This document shows, piece by piece, positions 8,550 through 16,875 of a DNA stretch of 64,000 nt. Source of the stretch: Streptomyces sp. HD (lineage in GTDB: Bacteria; Actinomycetota; Actinomycetes; Streptomycetales; Streptomycetaceae); the NCBI RefSeq assembly GCF_028369295.1, contig NZ_JAQMYP010000005.1, positions 124,001-188,000 on the forward strand, written 5' to 3'. Numbering within the stretch: position 1 is the stretch's first letter; the number at the start of each line of letters is the position of its first letter. Both the position numbers and the translations under genes were made by a program. A model generated the notes under the pieces. It searched no databases. It was not told where the DNA came from and saw only the letters and a program-made list of their open reading frames with translations.

Positions 8550-9620
8550 ATGCACGGCACTACAGCGCGGAAGCAGAACAGGTCACGGATGGTCGGGGCG
8601 GTGTGCGCGGTCGCCGGCGCATCGCTCGTCCTCGCCGCGTGCGGCAGCACCAAGGACACCGGCGCGTCGAGCGCCGAGGGCGGCGGCAGCGGCAAGGTCG
8701 GGGTGATCCTGCCCCTGCTGACCTCGCCGTTCTGGCAGTCGTACAACGACTACGTGCCGAAGATGGCCGATTCCGAGGGCGTCGACACGCTCAAGACGGT
8801 CAACTCCAACAGCGACCCTTCCCAGCAGATCACCGACATCAACAACCAGCTCACCCAGGGCGTCAAGGGCCTGGTCGTCGCCCCGCTGGACAGCGCCGCC
8901 ATCGAGGCCGGCCTCGACCAGGCGGAGCGCAAGGGCGTACCGGTCGTCGCCGTCGACGTGGCGCCCGACAAGGGCAAGGTCGCGATGGTGGTGCGGGCCG
9001 ACAACGTGGCCTACGGCGAGAAGGCCTGCCAGTACCTCGGGAAGCAGATCCCCTCCGGCAAGGTCGTGCAGATCATGGGCGACCTCGCCTCGGTCAACGG
9101 CCGCGACCGCTCCGAGGCCTTCCGGGCCTGTGTGAAGAAGAACTTCCCGGGGCTCAAGGTCCTGGAGATACCGGCCAAGTGGGAGTCCGACGCCGCGGCC
9201 TCCAAACTGGACACCCTCCTGAACGCCAACCCCGACATCAAGGGCATCTACCTGCAGGCCGGCGGCGTCTACCTCGCCCCGACCCTCCAGACCCTCAAGT
9301 CCAAGGGAATGCTGAAGAAGGCCGGACAGGACGGGCACATCGCGATCGTCTCCAACGACGGCATCCCGCAGGAGTACGACGCCATCCGCAAGGGCGAGAT
9401 CGACGCGACCGTCTCCCAGCCCGCCGACCTGTACGCCAAGTACGGCATGTACTACATCAAGGCGGCGATGGAGGGGAAGAAGTTCGAGCCCGGTCCCACC
9501 GACCACGACTCGACCATCGTCAAGCTGCCCAGCGGCATCCTGGAGGACCAGCTGCCCGCCCCGCTGGTCACCAAGGACAACGTCGACGACCCCAAGCTCT
9601 GGGGCAACACGGTCAAATGA
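8550..9620 (+). CDS. Sugar ABC transporter substrate-binding lipoprotein (CUT2 type)
   Basis: The 356-residue protein begins with a lipoprotein signal: a basic N-terminus, a hydrophobic run and the lipobox LAAC with Cys at about 31. The mature part is a type I periplasmic-binding fold related to ribose-binding proteins (VGVILPLLTSPFWQSYNDYV, NNQLTQGVKGLVVAPLDS, VPVVAVDVAPD, SNDGIPQEYDAI). GAGGAG precedes the ATG. It is the first gene of the operon and overlaps the ATPase gene by ATGA. The downstream enzymes suggest L-fucose, or a closely related 6-deoxy sugar such as L-galactose or D-arabinose, as ligand. Confidence 0.9.
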   Translation: MHGTTARKQNRSRMVGAVCAVAGASLVLAACGSTKDTGASSAEGGGSGKVGVILPLLTSPFWQSYNDYVPKMADSEGVDTLKTVNSNSDPSQQITDINNQLTQGVKGLVVAPLDSAAIEAGLDQAERKGVPVVAVDVAPDKGKVAMVVRADNVAYGEKACQYLGKQIPSGKVVQIMGDLASVNGRDRSEAFRACVKKNFPGLKVLEIPAKWESDAAASKLDTLLNANPDIKGIYLQAGGVYLAPTLQTLKSKGMLKKAGQDGHIAIVSNDGIPQEYDAIRKGEIDATVSQPADLYAKYGMYYIKAAMEGKKFEPGPTDHDSTIVKLPSGILEDQLPAPLVTKDNVDDPKLWGNTVK

Positions 9621-11131
9621 GTACGCCCGTGATCACCCCCCTCGTCGAGGCACGCGACATCGTCAAGCGCTACGGCCCCACCACCGCTCTCGCCGACGGA
9701 CGGCTCACCGTGCTGCCCGGGGAGTCGCACGCCCTCGTCGGCCGCAACGGCGCCGGCAAGTCGACCCTGGTCCAGATCCTCACCGGACTCCAGGCCGCCG
9801 ACGAGGGTGAGGTCCGCTTCGACGGCGAGCCCGCGCCCTCGCCGGCCGACCGTGACGCATGGCGCCGCAAGGTGGCCTGCGTCTACCAGAAGCCCACCGT
9901 CGTCCCCGAGCTGACGGTCGCCGAGAACCTGTACGTCAACCGGCAGCCGCTCAACCGCGGCTTCATCAGCTGGCGCAGGCTGCGCGCGGAGGCCGCCGAA
10001 CTCCTCGCCACCTGGGACGTGCACGTCGACCCCGAGGCCCGCACCGCCGACCTCAAGGTCGAGGACCGCCAAATGGTGGAGATCGCAAGGGCGTTGAGCT
10101 TCGGCGCCCGCTTCATCATCCTCGACGAGCCCACCGCACAGCTCGACAAGCGTGAGATCGAGCGGCTGTTCACCCGCATGCGGGCGCTCCAGGACTCCGG
10201 CGTCACCTTCCTGTTCATCTCGCACCACCTCCAGGAGGTGTACGAGGTCTGCCAGACCGTCACGGTCCTGCGTGACGCCCGCTGGATCACCACCGCCCCG
10301 GTCGCCGAACTCCCGCGCCGGGCCCTGGTGGAGGCCATGGCGGGGGAGTCCCTGGAGGTCATCGCCGAACAGGCCGTTGACCCGAGGGACGTCGACCACG
10401 ACGCCCCCGTCCTCCTCGAAGCGCGCGGACTCACCTCACCGGCGTACCAGGGCATCGACCTCACCGTCCGGCGCGGCGAGGTCGTCGGGCTCGCCGGGAT
10501 CAGCGGCAGCGGGAAGGTCGAGCTCGCCGAGTCCTTCGCCGGGCTGCACACCCCGACCGGTGGGACGGTCCAACTGGGCGGCGAGCGGCTGCCGTTCGGC
10601 GATGTGCAGGTCGCCCTCAGGGCCGGCGTCGCCTGTGTGCCGCGCGACCGGCACGACCAGGGCCTGGTCGCCGGCATGACCATCGGCGACAACGCCACCA
10701 TGAGCGTCCTGGAGCGGCTCGGCCGCTTCGGTTTCGTCGGCACTGAACGCAAGCGCGGCCTGGCCACTGCCCTCATCGAACGCCTCGACATTCACACCGA
10801 GGGCCCCGACCAGCCCGTCTCCGACCTGTCCGGCGGCAACGCGCAGAAGGTCGTCATGGCCCGCGCGCTGGCCTCCGAACCCCGGCTGCTCGTGCTGATC
10901 AACCCCACCGCGGGCGTCGACGTGAAGTCCAAGGAATCCCTGCTGGCCCGGGTGGACAGCGCCCGTGAGGACGGCATCGCCGTGCTCGTCGTCTCCGACG
11001 AACTCGACGACCTGCGCCGCTGCGACCGCGTCCTCGTCCTGTTCCACGGCCGTGTCGTCGCCGAGCACCCGGCGGGCTGGCGCGACCACGAGCTGATCGC
11101 CTCCATCGAAGGAGTGGACCACCATGGCTGA
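9617..11131 (+). CDS. Sugar ABC transporter ATP-binding protein with two ATPase domains (RbsA-like)
   Basis: The protein has 504 residues with two ABC domains, as in RbsA-type importers. Domain 1 has an intact Walker A (GRNGAGKST) and Walker B (FIILDEPTAQLD). Domain 2 has a degenerate Walker A (GISGSGKVEL), an intact signature (LSGGNAQK) and a Walker B whose catalytic Glu is replaced by Asn (LLVLINPTAGVD). Such asymmetry is usual in this family. The ATG overlaps the upstream stop, and the 3' end overlaps the permease gene by 8 bases, so the three transporter genes are translationally coupled. Confidence 0.93.
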   Translation: MSTPVITPLVEARDIVKRYGPTTALADGRLTVLPGESHALVGRNGAGKSTLVQILTGLQAADEGEVRFDGEPAPSPADRDAWRRKVACVYQKPTVVPELTVAENLYVNRQPLNRGFISWRRLRAEAAELLATWDVHVDPEARTADLKVEDRQMVEIARALSFGARFIILDEPTAQLDKREIERLFTRMRALQDSGVTFLFISHHLQEVYEVCQTVTVLRDARWITTAPVAELPRRALVEAMAGESLEVIAEQAVDPRDVDHDAPVLLEARGLTSPAYQGIDLTVRRGEVVGLAGISGSGKVELAESFAGLHTPTGGTVQLGGERLPFGDVQVALRAGVACVPRDRHDQGLVAGMTIGDNATMSVLERLGRFGFVGTERKRGLATALIERLDIHTEGPDQPVSDLSGGNAQKVVMARALASEPRLLVLINPTAGVDVKSKESLLARVDSAREDGIAVLVVSDELDDLRRCDRVLVLFHGRVVAEHPAGWRDHELIASIEGVDHHG

Positions 11132-12149
11132 CACCAAGGCCCCACCGGCCCTGCCCGTGAAGGTGCCGGACGCCCGTGCCGCCAGGACGGTCCTGCTCCG
11201 CCGCGCACGCGAACTCGCCCTGGTTCCCGCCCTGTTGCTCCTCATGGCGCTCGGCGCGGTGGTCAACGACTCGTTCCTCACCGAGCGGAACCTGATCTCG
11301 ATCCTCGGCGCGTCCGCCGCGCTGGCGATGGTCGTGCTGGCCGAGTCGCTCGTCCTGATCACCGGCAAGTTCGACCTGTCGCTGGAATCGGTCGTCGGCA
11401 TCGCGCCCGCCGTCGGCGCGCTCCTCGTGCTGCCCGCCGCCCAGTCCGGCTGGGGCACCGAACTCCCCGCCGCCCTCTCCCTGCTGGCGATCCTGCTGGT
11501 GGGCGCGGCCGTGGGTGCCTTCAACGGCGTCCTGGTCGTGAAGTTCAAGCTCAACGCGTTCATCGTGACGCTGGCGATGCTGATCGTCCTGCGCGGGCTG
11601 CTGGTCGGCGCGACCAAGGGCAAGACGCTGTTCGGGATGCCCGAGAGCTTCTACTCCCTGGCCACCACGACCTTCATCGGCATCCCGATGTCGGTGTGGC
11701 TCGCGGCGGCCGCCTTCGCGATCGCCGGGTTCGTGCTCAAGTACCACCGCATCGGACGCGCCCTGTACGCCATCGGCGGCAACGCGGACGCCGCCCGCGC
11801 GGCCGGCATCCGGGTCGAGCGCGTGATGCTCGGCGTGTTCGTCGTGGCAGGCACCCTCGCGGCCGTCGGCGGCATCATCCAGACGGGCTACGTCGGCGCG
11901 ATCAGCGCCAACCAGGGCAACAACATGATCTTCACCGTGTTCGCGGCCGCGGTGATCGGAGGCATCAGCCTCGACGGCGGCAAGGGCACCATGTTCGGCG
12001 CCCTGACCGGCGTACTCCTGCTGGGTGTCGTCCAGAACCTGCTCACCCTCGCCCAGGTCCCGTCGTTCTGGATCCAGGCCATCTACGGCGGAATCATCCT
12101 GATCGCCCTCATGATCGCCCGTGTCACGACGGGCCGGGCCCAGGACTGA
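11124..12149 (+). CDS. Sugar ABC transporter permease (RbsC-like)
   Basis: This 341-residue membrane protein has about nine to ten hydrophobic segments after a 35-residue cytoplasmic N-terminus. The motif [22 protein letters not shown] and the segment [20 protein letters not shown] are characteristic of the BPD_transp_2 permeases of CUT2 importers. It forms the membrane channel for the binding protein and ATPase encoded just upstream. A 38-base gap containing GGAAAGGA separates it from the dehydratase gene. Confidence 0.93.
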   Translation: MADTKAPPALPVKVPDARAARTVLLRRARELALVPALLLLMALGAVVNDSFLTERNLISILGASAALAMVVLAESLVLITGKFDLSLESVVGIAPAVGALLVLPAAQSGWGTELPAALSLLAILLVGAAVGAFNGVLVVKFKLNAFIVTLAMLIVLRGLLVGATKGKTLFGMPESFYSLATTTFIGIPMSVWLAAAAFAIAGFVLKYHRIGRALYAIGGNADAARAAGIRVERVMLGVFVVAGTLAAVGGIIQTGYVGAISANQGNNMIFTVFAAAVIGGISLDGGKGTMFGALTGVLLLGVVQNLLTLAQVPSFWIQAIYGGIILIALMIARVTTGRAQD

Positions 12150-12187
12150 CCCCGGCTGCCCACTGCCCCCTGACGGAAAGGACTTCA

Positions 12188-13543
12188 GTGTCCCAGGCCC
12201 CCGGCACCTCCACCCGCGTCACCGCGGTCGACACCTATGACATCCGCTTCCCCACCTCGCGCGAGCTCGACGGCTCCGACGCGATGAACCCCGACCCCGA
12301 CTACTCGGCGGCGTACGTCGTGCTGCGCACCGACGCGGCCGACGGGCACGAGGGGCACGGGTTCAGCTTCACCATCGGGCGGGGCAACGAGGTCCAGGTC
12401 GCCGCGATCGAGGCGCTGCGCGCCCATGTCGTGGGCCGGTCCGTCGATGAGCTGTGCGCCGACCCGGGGACCCTCAACCGCGACCTGATCGGCGACAGCC
12501 AGCTGCGCTGGCTCGGCCCCGAGAAGGGCGTGATGCACATGGCGATCGGCGCGGTCATGAACGCCGTGTGGGACCTGGCCGCCAAGCGGGCCGAGAAGCC
12601 CCTGTGGCGGCTCCTCGCCGACGCCGACCCGGAGTGGATCGTCCGGCAGATCGACTTCCGGTACATCACCGACGCGCTCACGCCCGAAGAGGCGCTGGCC
12701 ATCCTGCGCCGGGGGCGCGAGGGCGCGCAGGAGCGCGTGGCCCAGCTCATGGAGCACGGCTACCCCGCGTACACCACCTCCGCCGGGTGGCTCGGCTACG
12801 ACGACGAGAAGCTCACCCGCCTCGCCGCCGAGGCCGTCGCCGACGGCTTCCGCCAGATCAAGCTGAAGGTCGGCGCCGACCTGGAGGACGACGTACGGCG
12901 CTGCCGTGTCGCCCGCGAGGTCGTCGGGCCCGGCATCCGCATGGCGATCGACGCCAACCAGCGCTGGGACGTGGCCGAGGCGATCCGCTGGACCAAGGCC
13001 CTCGCTCAGTTCGACCCGTACTGGATCGAGGAGCCCACCAGCCCGGACGACGTCCTCGGGCACGCCGCCGTCCGTGAGGCCGTCGCCCCGGTCAAGGTCG
13101 CCACCGGCGAGCACGTGCAGAACCGGGTCGTCTTCAAGCAACTCCTCCAGGCCGGCGCCCTCGACGTCCTCCAGATCGACGCGGCCCGCGTCGGCGGCGT
13201 CAACGAGAACCTCGCCATCCTGCTGCTCGCCGCCAAGTTCGGCGTGCCCGTGTGCCCGCACGCGGGCGGCGTCGGACTCTGCGAACTCGTCCAGCACCTG
13301 TCGATGTTCGACTACGTGGCCGTCACCGGCACCACCGAGGACCGTGTCATCGAGTACGTCGACCATCTGCACGACCACTTCCTCGACCCGGTGCTGATCA
13401 GGGAAGGTCACTACACGGCACCCACCGCGCCCGGCTTCTCGGCGGCCATGCGGCCCGAGTCGATCGCGCGGTACACGTTCCCGGACGGCGCCTTCTGGGC
13501 CGCCGACCTCAAGACCGCCCAAGAGAAGGGGCACGCGGCATGA
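12188..13543 (+). CDS. L-fuconate dehydratase, enolase superfamily
   Basis: The protein has 451 residues, with the GTG start preceded by GGAAAGGA. It converts L-fuconate to 2-keto-3-deoxy-L-fuconate. All mandelate-racemase-subgroup residues are visible: Lys225-x-Lys227 in IKLKVG, metal ligands Asp255 (DANQRW), Glu281 (EEPTSPDD) and Glu308 (TGEH), and His358 (CPHAGGVGL) paired with Asp331. These positions lie at a constant offset of seven from the residue numbers I recall for the characterised Xanthomonas enzyme, and the N-terminus [20 protein letters not shown] is also typical. The substrate assignment is therefore strong. Confidence 0.92.
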   Translation: MSQAPGTSTRVTAVDTYDIRFPTSRELDGSDAMNPDPDYSAAYVVLRTDAADGHEGHGFSFTIGRGNEVQVAAIEALRAHVVGRSVDELCADPGTLNRDLIGDSQLRWLGPEKGVMHMAIGAVMNAVWDLAAKRAEKPLWRLLADADPEWIVRQIDFRYITDALTPEEALAILRRGREGAQERVAQLMEHGYPAYTTSAGWLGYDDEKLTRLAAEAVADGFRQIKLKVGADLEDDVRRCRVAREVVGPGIRMAIDANQRWDVAEAIRWTKALAQFDPYWIEEPTSPDDVLGHAAVREAVAPVKVATGEHVQNRVVFKQLLQAGALDVLQIDAARVGGVNENLAILLLAAKFGVPVCPHAGGVGLCELVQHLSMFDYVAVTGTTEDRVIEYVDHLHDHFLDPVLIREGHYTAPTAPGFSAAMRPESIARYTFPDGAFWAADLKTAQEKGHAA

Positions 13544-14295
13544 GCGACTTCGAGGGTCTCAAGGCGCTGGTGACGGGAGGCGCCTCCGGCATCGGCCGGG
13601 CCACCGCCGAACTCCTCGCCGCACGCGGCGCCCAGGTCGCCGTACTCGACCTGGACCCGTCCTCCGTCGACAAGCCGTTGCTCGCCTTCCGCGCCGACGT
13701 GACCGACGACGCCTCGGTGCGCGAGGCCGTGGCCGCCGCTGTCGCCGAGCTCGGCGGGCTGGACGTGGTGGTGAACAATGCCGGGATCGGCGCTCAGGGC
13801 ACCGTCGAGGACAATGACGACGCCGAGTGGCACCGGGTCATGGACGTCAATGTCATCGGCATGGTGCGGGTCGCACGCGCCGCCCTCCCGCATCTGCGCG
13901 ACTCCACGCACGCGGCGATCGTCAACACCTGCTCCATCGCGGCCACGGCGGGGCTCCCGCAGCGGGCGCTGTACAGCGCGACCAAGGGCGCCGTGTACTC
14001 CCTCACCCTCGCCATGGCCGCCGACCACGTCCGCGAGGGCATCCGCGTCAACTGCGTCAACCCCGGCACGGTGGACACCCCCTGGGTCGGACGGCTGCTG
14101 TCCCGAGCTCCCGACCCGGCCGCCGAACGCGCCGCCCTGGAGGCCCGCCAGCCCACCGGCCGCCTCGTCTCGGCCGCCGAGGTCGCGGGCGCCGTCGCCT
14201 ACCTCGCGAGCCCGCTCTCCGGCGCCACCACCGGTACCGCCCTCGCTGTCGACGGCGGCATGCAGGGCCTGCGCCTCAGGCCGGTCGGCCGGTGA
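13540..14295 (+). CDS. SDR oxidoreductase, likely 2-keto-3-deoxy-L-fuconate dehydrogenase
   Basis: The 251-residue classical short-chain dehydrogenase has TGGASGIG for NAD binding, NNAG, and the catalytic Ser-Tyr-Lys set in NTCSIAA and YSATKGA. The ATG overlaps the dehydratase stop. In the oxidative L-fucose pathway an NAD-dependent SDR oxidises 2-keto-3-deoxy-L-fuconate to the 2,4-diketo form, and position next to the dehydratase supports that role. The SDR family is certain; the substrate is inferred from context. An L-fucose dehydrogenase role is the main alternative, but an aldo/keto reductase in the operon better fits that step. Confidence 0.85.
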   Translation: MSDFEGLKALVTGGASGIGRATAELLAARGAQVAVLDLDPSSVDKPLLAFRADVTDDASVREAVAAAVAELGGLDVVVNNAGIGAQGTVEDNDDAEWHRVMDVNVIGMVRVARAALPHLRDSTHAAIVNTCSIAATAGLPQRALYSATKGAVYSLTLAMAADHVREGIRVNCVNPGTVDTPWVGRLLSRAPDPAAERAALEARQPTGRLVSAAEVAGAVAYLASPLSGATTGTALAVDGGMQGLRLRPVGR

Positions 14296-15263
14296 ACCGC
14301 CTCGGCCGCACCGACGTCGAGGTCAGCCCGCTGGCCTTCGGCGGGGCCGCCATCGGCAACCTCTACAGCGAGGTCGGCGAGCAGCAGGCGCACGAGGCGG
14401 TGGACGCGGCATGGCAGCGCGGCATCCGCTACTTCGACACGGCCCCGCACTACGGCCTCGGCCTGTCCGAACGGCGCCTCGGCGCGGCGCTGCGGGAGCA
14501 CCCGCGCGACGCGTACACGATCTCCACCAAGGTCGGCCGCCGCCTGGAACCGGTGCCCGACCCGACGGGCGACGACCTGGCCAACGGTTTCGCAGTCCCC
14601 GCCGACCAGCGCCGCGTCTGGGACTTCAGCGCGGACGGCGTACGACGCAGCCTGGAGGGGAGCCTGGAGCGGCTCGGCCTCGACCGCGTCGACGTCGTCT
14701 ACCTCCACGACCCCGACGACCATGCCGAACAGGCCTTCCGCGAGGGCTATCCGGCGCTGGAGCAGTTGCGCTCCGAGGGCGTGGTGGGCGCGATCGGCGC
14801 CGGGATGAACCAGGCCGAGATGCTCACCCGCTTCGTCACCGACACCGACGTCGACGTGGTGCTGTGCGCCGGCCGCTACACGCTGCTGGACCAGAGCGCG
14901 CTCGACGACCTGCTGCCCGTGGCGGTCGAGTGCCACACCTCCGTCGTCGTCGGCGGTGCCTTCAACTCCGGCCTCCTGGCCGATCCGAGGCCCGACGCGA
15001 CGTACAACTACGCGCAAGTCCAGCAGGAGTTGCTGGACCGCGCACTGCGCCTGAAGTCCCTCGCCGACCGCCACGGCATCACCCTGCGGGCCGCCGCCCT
15101 CGCCTTCTGCGCCGCGCACCCGGCCGTCGCGAGCGTCCTCGTGGGTGTCAGGTCGGCCGACGAAGTCCGGGACTGTGCCGAGCAGTTCGCGACGGAGGTG
15201 CCGATGGCGTTCTGGCAGGAACTGCTGGAGTCCGGCCTGCTGTCCGACAAGGAAGCTTCATGA
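14292..15263 (+). CDS. Aldo/keto reductase, likely L-fucose 1-dehydrogenase
   Basis: This 323-residue TIM-barrel oxidoreductase belongs to the D-threo-aldose/L-fucose dehydrogenase branch of the aldo/keto reductases. The catalytic tetrad is visible: Asp and Tyr in YFDTAPHYGLGLSE, Lys in STKVGR and His in YLHDPDD. The GTG start overlaps the previous stop (GTGA). The expected reaction is NAD(P)-dependent oxidation of L-fucose to L-fucono-1,5-lactone, the first step of the pathway. Its place among the dehydratase, mutarotase and lactonase genes supports this. Confidence 0.85.
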   Translation: MNRLGRTDVEVSPLAFGGAAIGNLYSEVGEQQAHEAVDAAWQRGIRYFDTAPHYGLGLSERRLGAALREHPRDAYTISTKVGRRLEPVPDPTGDDLANGFAVPADQRRVWDFSADGVRRSLEGSLERLGLDRVDVVYLHDPDDHAEQAFREGYPALEQLRSEGVVGAIGAGMNQAEMLTRFVTDTDVDVVLCAGRYTLLDQSALDDLLPVAVECHTSVVVGGAFNSGLLADPRPDATYNYAQVQQELLDRALRLKSLADRHGITLRAAALAFCAAHPAVASVLVGVRSADEVRDCAEQFATEVPMAFWQELLESGLLSDKEAS

Positions 15264-15607
15264 GAATCGCCCTGCACACCAAGGTCCGCGCGGACCGGAT
15301 CGCCGAGTACGAGGCCGCCCGCCAGGAGGTGCCGGTCGAGCTGACCGATGCCATCCGCGCCGCCGGGGCGATCTCCTGGACGATCGGGCGGTGGGGGTCC
15401 CCCCGCGCGAGCGCATTCGAGCGTGGAGGCACTGACCTCTTCCATGTCCTGGACTGCGAGGACTACGGCCGCCTCCTCGCCGAGCTGGAGAAGCTCCCGG
15501 TCAACGTGGCCTGGCCGGCCCGCATGGCCGAACTGCTCGACGTGGTGCACGACTACTCCGACGAGGGCGCGGACGCCGGCCTCCCCGTCGTAGGGGAGCT
15601 GCCGTGA
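15260..15607 (+). CDS. RhaM/DUF718-family sugar mutarotase, likely for L-fucose
   Basis: The 115-residue protein resembles L-rhamnose mutarotase (MRIALHTKVRADRIAEYEA, TDLFHVLDCEDYGRLL, VNVAWPARMAELLDVV). It would interconvert anomers so the dehydrogenase sees its preferred form. It is about ten residues longer than usual because the segment WGSPRASAFERG lies between SWTIGR and GTDLFH. The underlying DNA (15391-15430) begins with GGGGGTCCCCCC and looks like an in-frame copy of a palindromic repeat. The ATG overlaps the upstream stop and the stop overlaps the lactonase start. Confidence 0.8.
   Translation: MRIALHTKVRADRIAEYEAARQEVPVELTDAIRAAGAISWTIGRWGSPRASAFERGGTDLFHVLDCEDYGRLLAELEKLPVNVAWPARMAELLDVVHDYSDEGADAGLPVVGELP
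15391..15430. repeat. Palindromic repeat-like insertion inside the mutarotase gene
   Basis: This stretch carries GTGGGGGTCCCCCC followed by CGCGAGCGCATTCGAGCG and TGGAGGCAC. It resembles from memory a dispersed streptomycete palindrome (GGGGGTCCCCCC, then a CTCGAG-like core, then TGGGGGAG). It keeps the reading frame and adds about twelve residues that other family members lack. Assignment as a repeat is by recollection and composition. Confidence 0.5.
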
Positions 15608-16446
15608 CCGTCGTCGACGCACACCACCACGTCTGGGACCTGTCGGTGCGGGACCAGGACTGGATCACGGGCCCCGAACTCCGGCCGCTGAGGCGGAACT
15701 TCACCGTCGCCGACCTGGCCCCCGAGGCCCGGGCAGCGGGCGTCGAGCGCACCGTCCTCGTCCAGACGGTCACGGTCGCCGAGGAGACCCCGGAGTTCCT
15801 CGCCCTCGCCTCCGCACATGAACTGATCGCCGGAGTCGTCGGCTGGACCGACCTCACCCGCCCGGACGTCGCCGACGAACTCGCCCGGCTGCGGGAACTG
15901 CCCGGCGGGCCGTACCTCAAGGGGATCCGCCACCAGGTGCAGGGCGAGCCCGACCCGGAGTGGCTGCTGCGTGCGGACGTACGGCGCGGGCTGACGGCCG
16001 TGGCGGACGCGGGGCTGGTCCACGACCTGGTCGTGCTGCCGCACCAGCTGCCGGCCTGCGTCAAGGCCGCCGCGGACCACCCGGACCTCACCTTCGTCCT
16101 GGACCACCTCGGCAAACCGCCCATCGCCTCCGGCGAGCGGGAGCCCTGGGAAACCGCCGTACGCTCATTCGCCGCCCTCTCCAACACCGTCTGCAAGCTC
16201 TCCGGCATGGTCACCGAGGCCGACCTCGCCTCCTGGACGGTCGACGACCTGCGCCCGTACGCCGATGTGGTCCTGGACGCGTTCGGCCCGGGCCGGTTGA
16301 TGTTCGGATCGGACTGGCCGGTGTGCACGCTCGCGGCGACGTACGGTCAAGTGCTGGATGCCGCAGGGGAGTTGACCGGTGCGCTCTCCGACGCCGAACG
16401 CACACGGCTTTTCGCGGGCACCGCCGCCCAGGTCTACGGTCTTTGA
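15604..16446 (+). CDS. Amidohydrolase_2 family L-fuconolactonase
   Basis: This 280-residue TIM-barrel hydrolase starts with VDAHHHVWDL, the metal-binding His-x-His strand. It has LDHLGKPPI in the middle and FGSDWPV near the end with the catalytic Asp, all typical of the lactonase branch of amidohydrolase family 2. It would open L-fuconolactone to L-fuconate, linking the dehydrogenase to the dehydratase. The GTG overlaps the mutarotase stop. It is the last gene of the operon; 30 bases later the convergent cupin gene ends. Confidence 0.87.
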   Translation: MTVVDAHHHVWDLSVRDQDWITGPELRPLRRNFTVADLAPEARAAGVERTVLVQTVTVAEETPEFLALASAHELIAGVVGWTDLTRPDVADELARLRELPGGPYLKGIRHQVQGEPDPEWLLRADVRRGLTAVADAGLVHDLVVLPHQLPACVKAAADHPDLTFVLDHLGKPPIASGEREPWETAVRSFAALSNTVCKLSGMVTEADLASWTVDDLRPYADVVLDAFGPGRLMFGSDWPVCTLAATYGQVLDAAGELTGALSDAERTRLFAGTAAQVYGL

Positions 16447-16476
16447 CGGCGGCCCGCTCGGCAGCGCCTGCCCGTC

Positions 16477-16866
16477 TCAGCTCCGTTCCGGCCCGTCGAC
16501 GTTGAAGGTCGACTCTCCTCCGGCGCCGGCTCGGACGACGATGATGTCGGCGGCCTCGGCCGAAGGGTTGCTCTCTCGGTGAACGGCGCCCTTGGGGACA
16601 TGGATGAAGTCGCCGGGGCCCGCCTCCACCGTGTTCGCGCCGTCCGGGCCGAACTCCATGCGCAGCGCGCCGGTGAGGACGTAGATCACTGATTCCCAGT
16701 CGCCGTGGTGGTGCCAGCCGGAGACCATGCCGGCCTCGGTGCGGACGTAACCCGACCATGTCGCCTCGGTGGCGAACGCCTCCTGCCGGTCCATCCCCGG
16801 AGTCGGGGGCCCCGGCCTACGGTCGCGGGGCGTGACGACCCTTACCTGATCCTGCTGACCGTCCAT
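16477..16866 (-). CDS. Cupin-domain protein
   Basis: The 129-residue single-domain cupin has motif 1 GWHHHGDWESVIYVLTGALRMEFG and motif 2 PGDFIHVPKGAVHRESN, which supply the usual His and Glu metal ligands. GAGGAG precedes the ATG. It lies 9 bases downstream of the lipase-maturation-factor-like gene on the same strand, so the two are probably co-transcribed. The function is not defined by sequence: such small cupins may be dioxygenases, isomerases or metal-binding sensors. It is unlikely to belong to the convergent L-fucose operon. Confidence 0.8.
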   Translation of the reverse strand: MDGQQDQVRVVTPRDRRPGPPTPGMDRQEAFATEATWSGYVRTEAGMVSGWHHHGDWESVIYVLTGALRMEFGPDGANTVEAGPGDFIHVPKGAVHRESNPSAEAADIIVVRAGAGGESTFNVDGPERS

Positions 16867-16875
16867 GACAACTCC

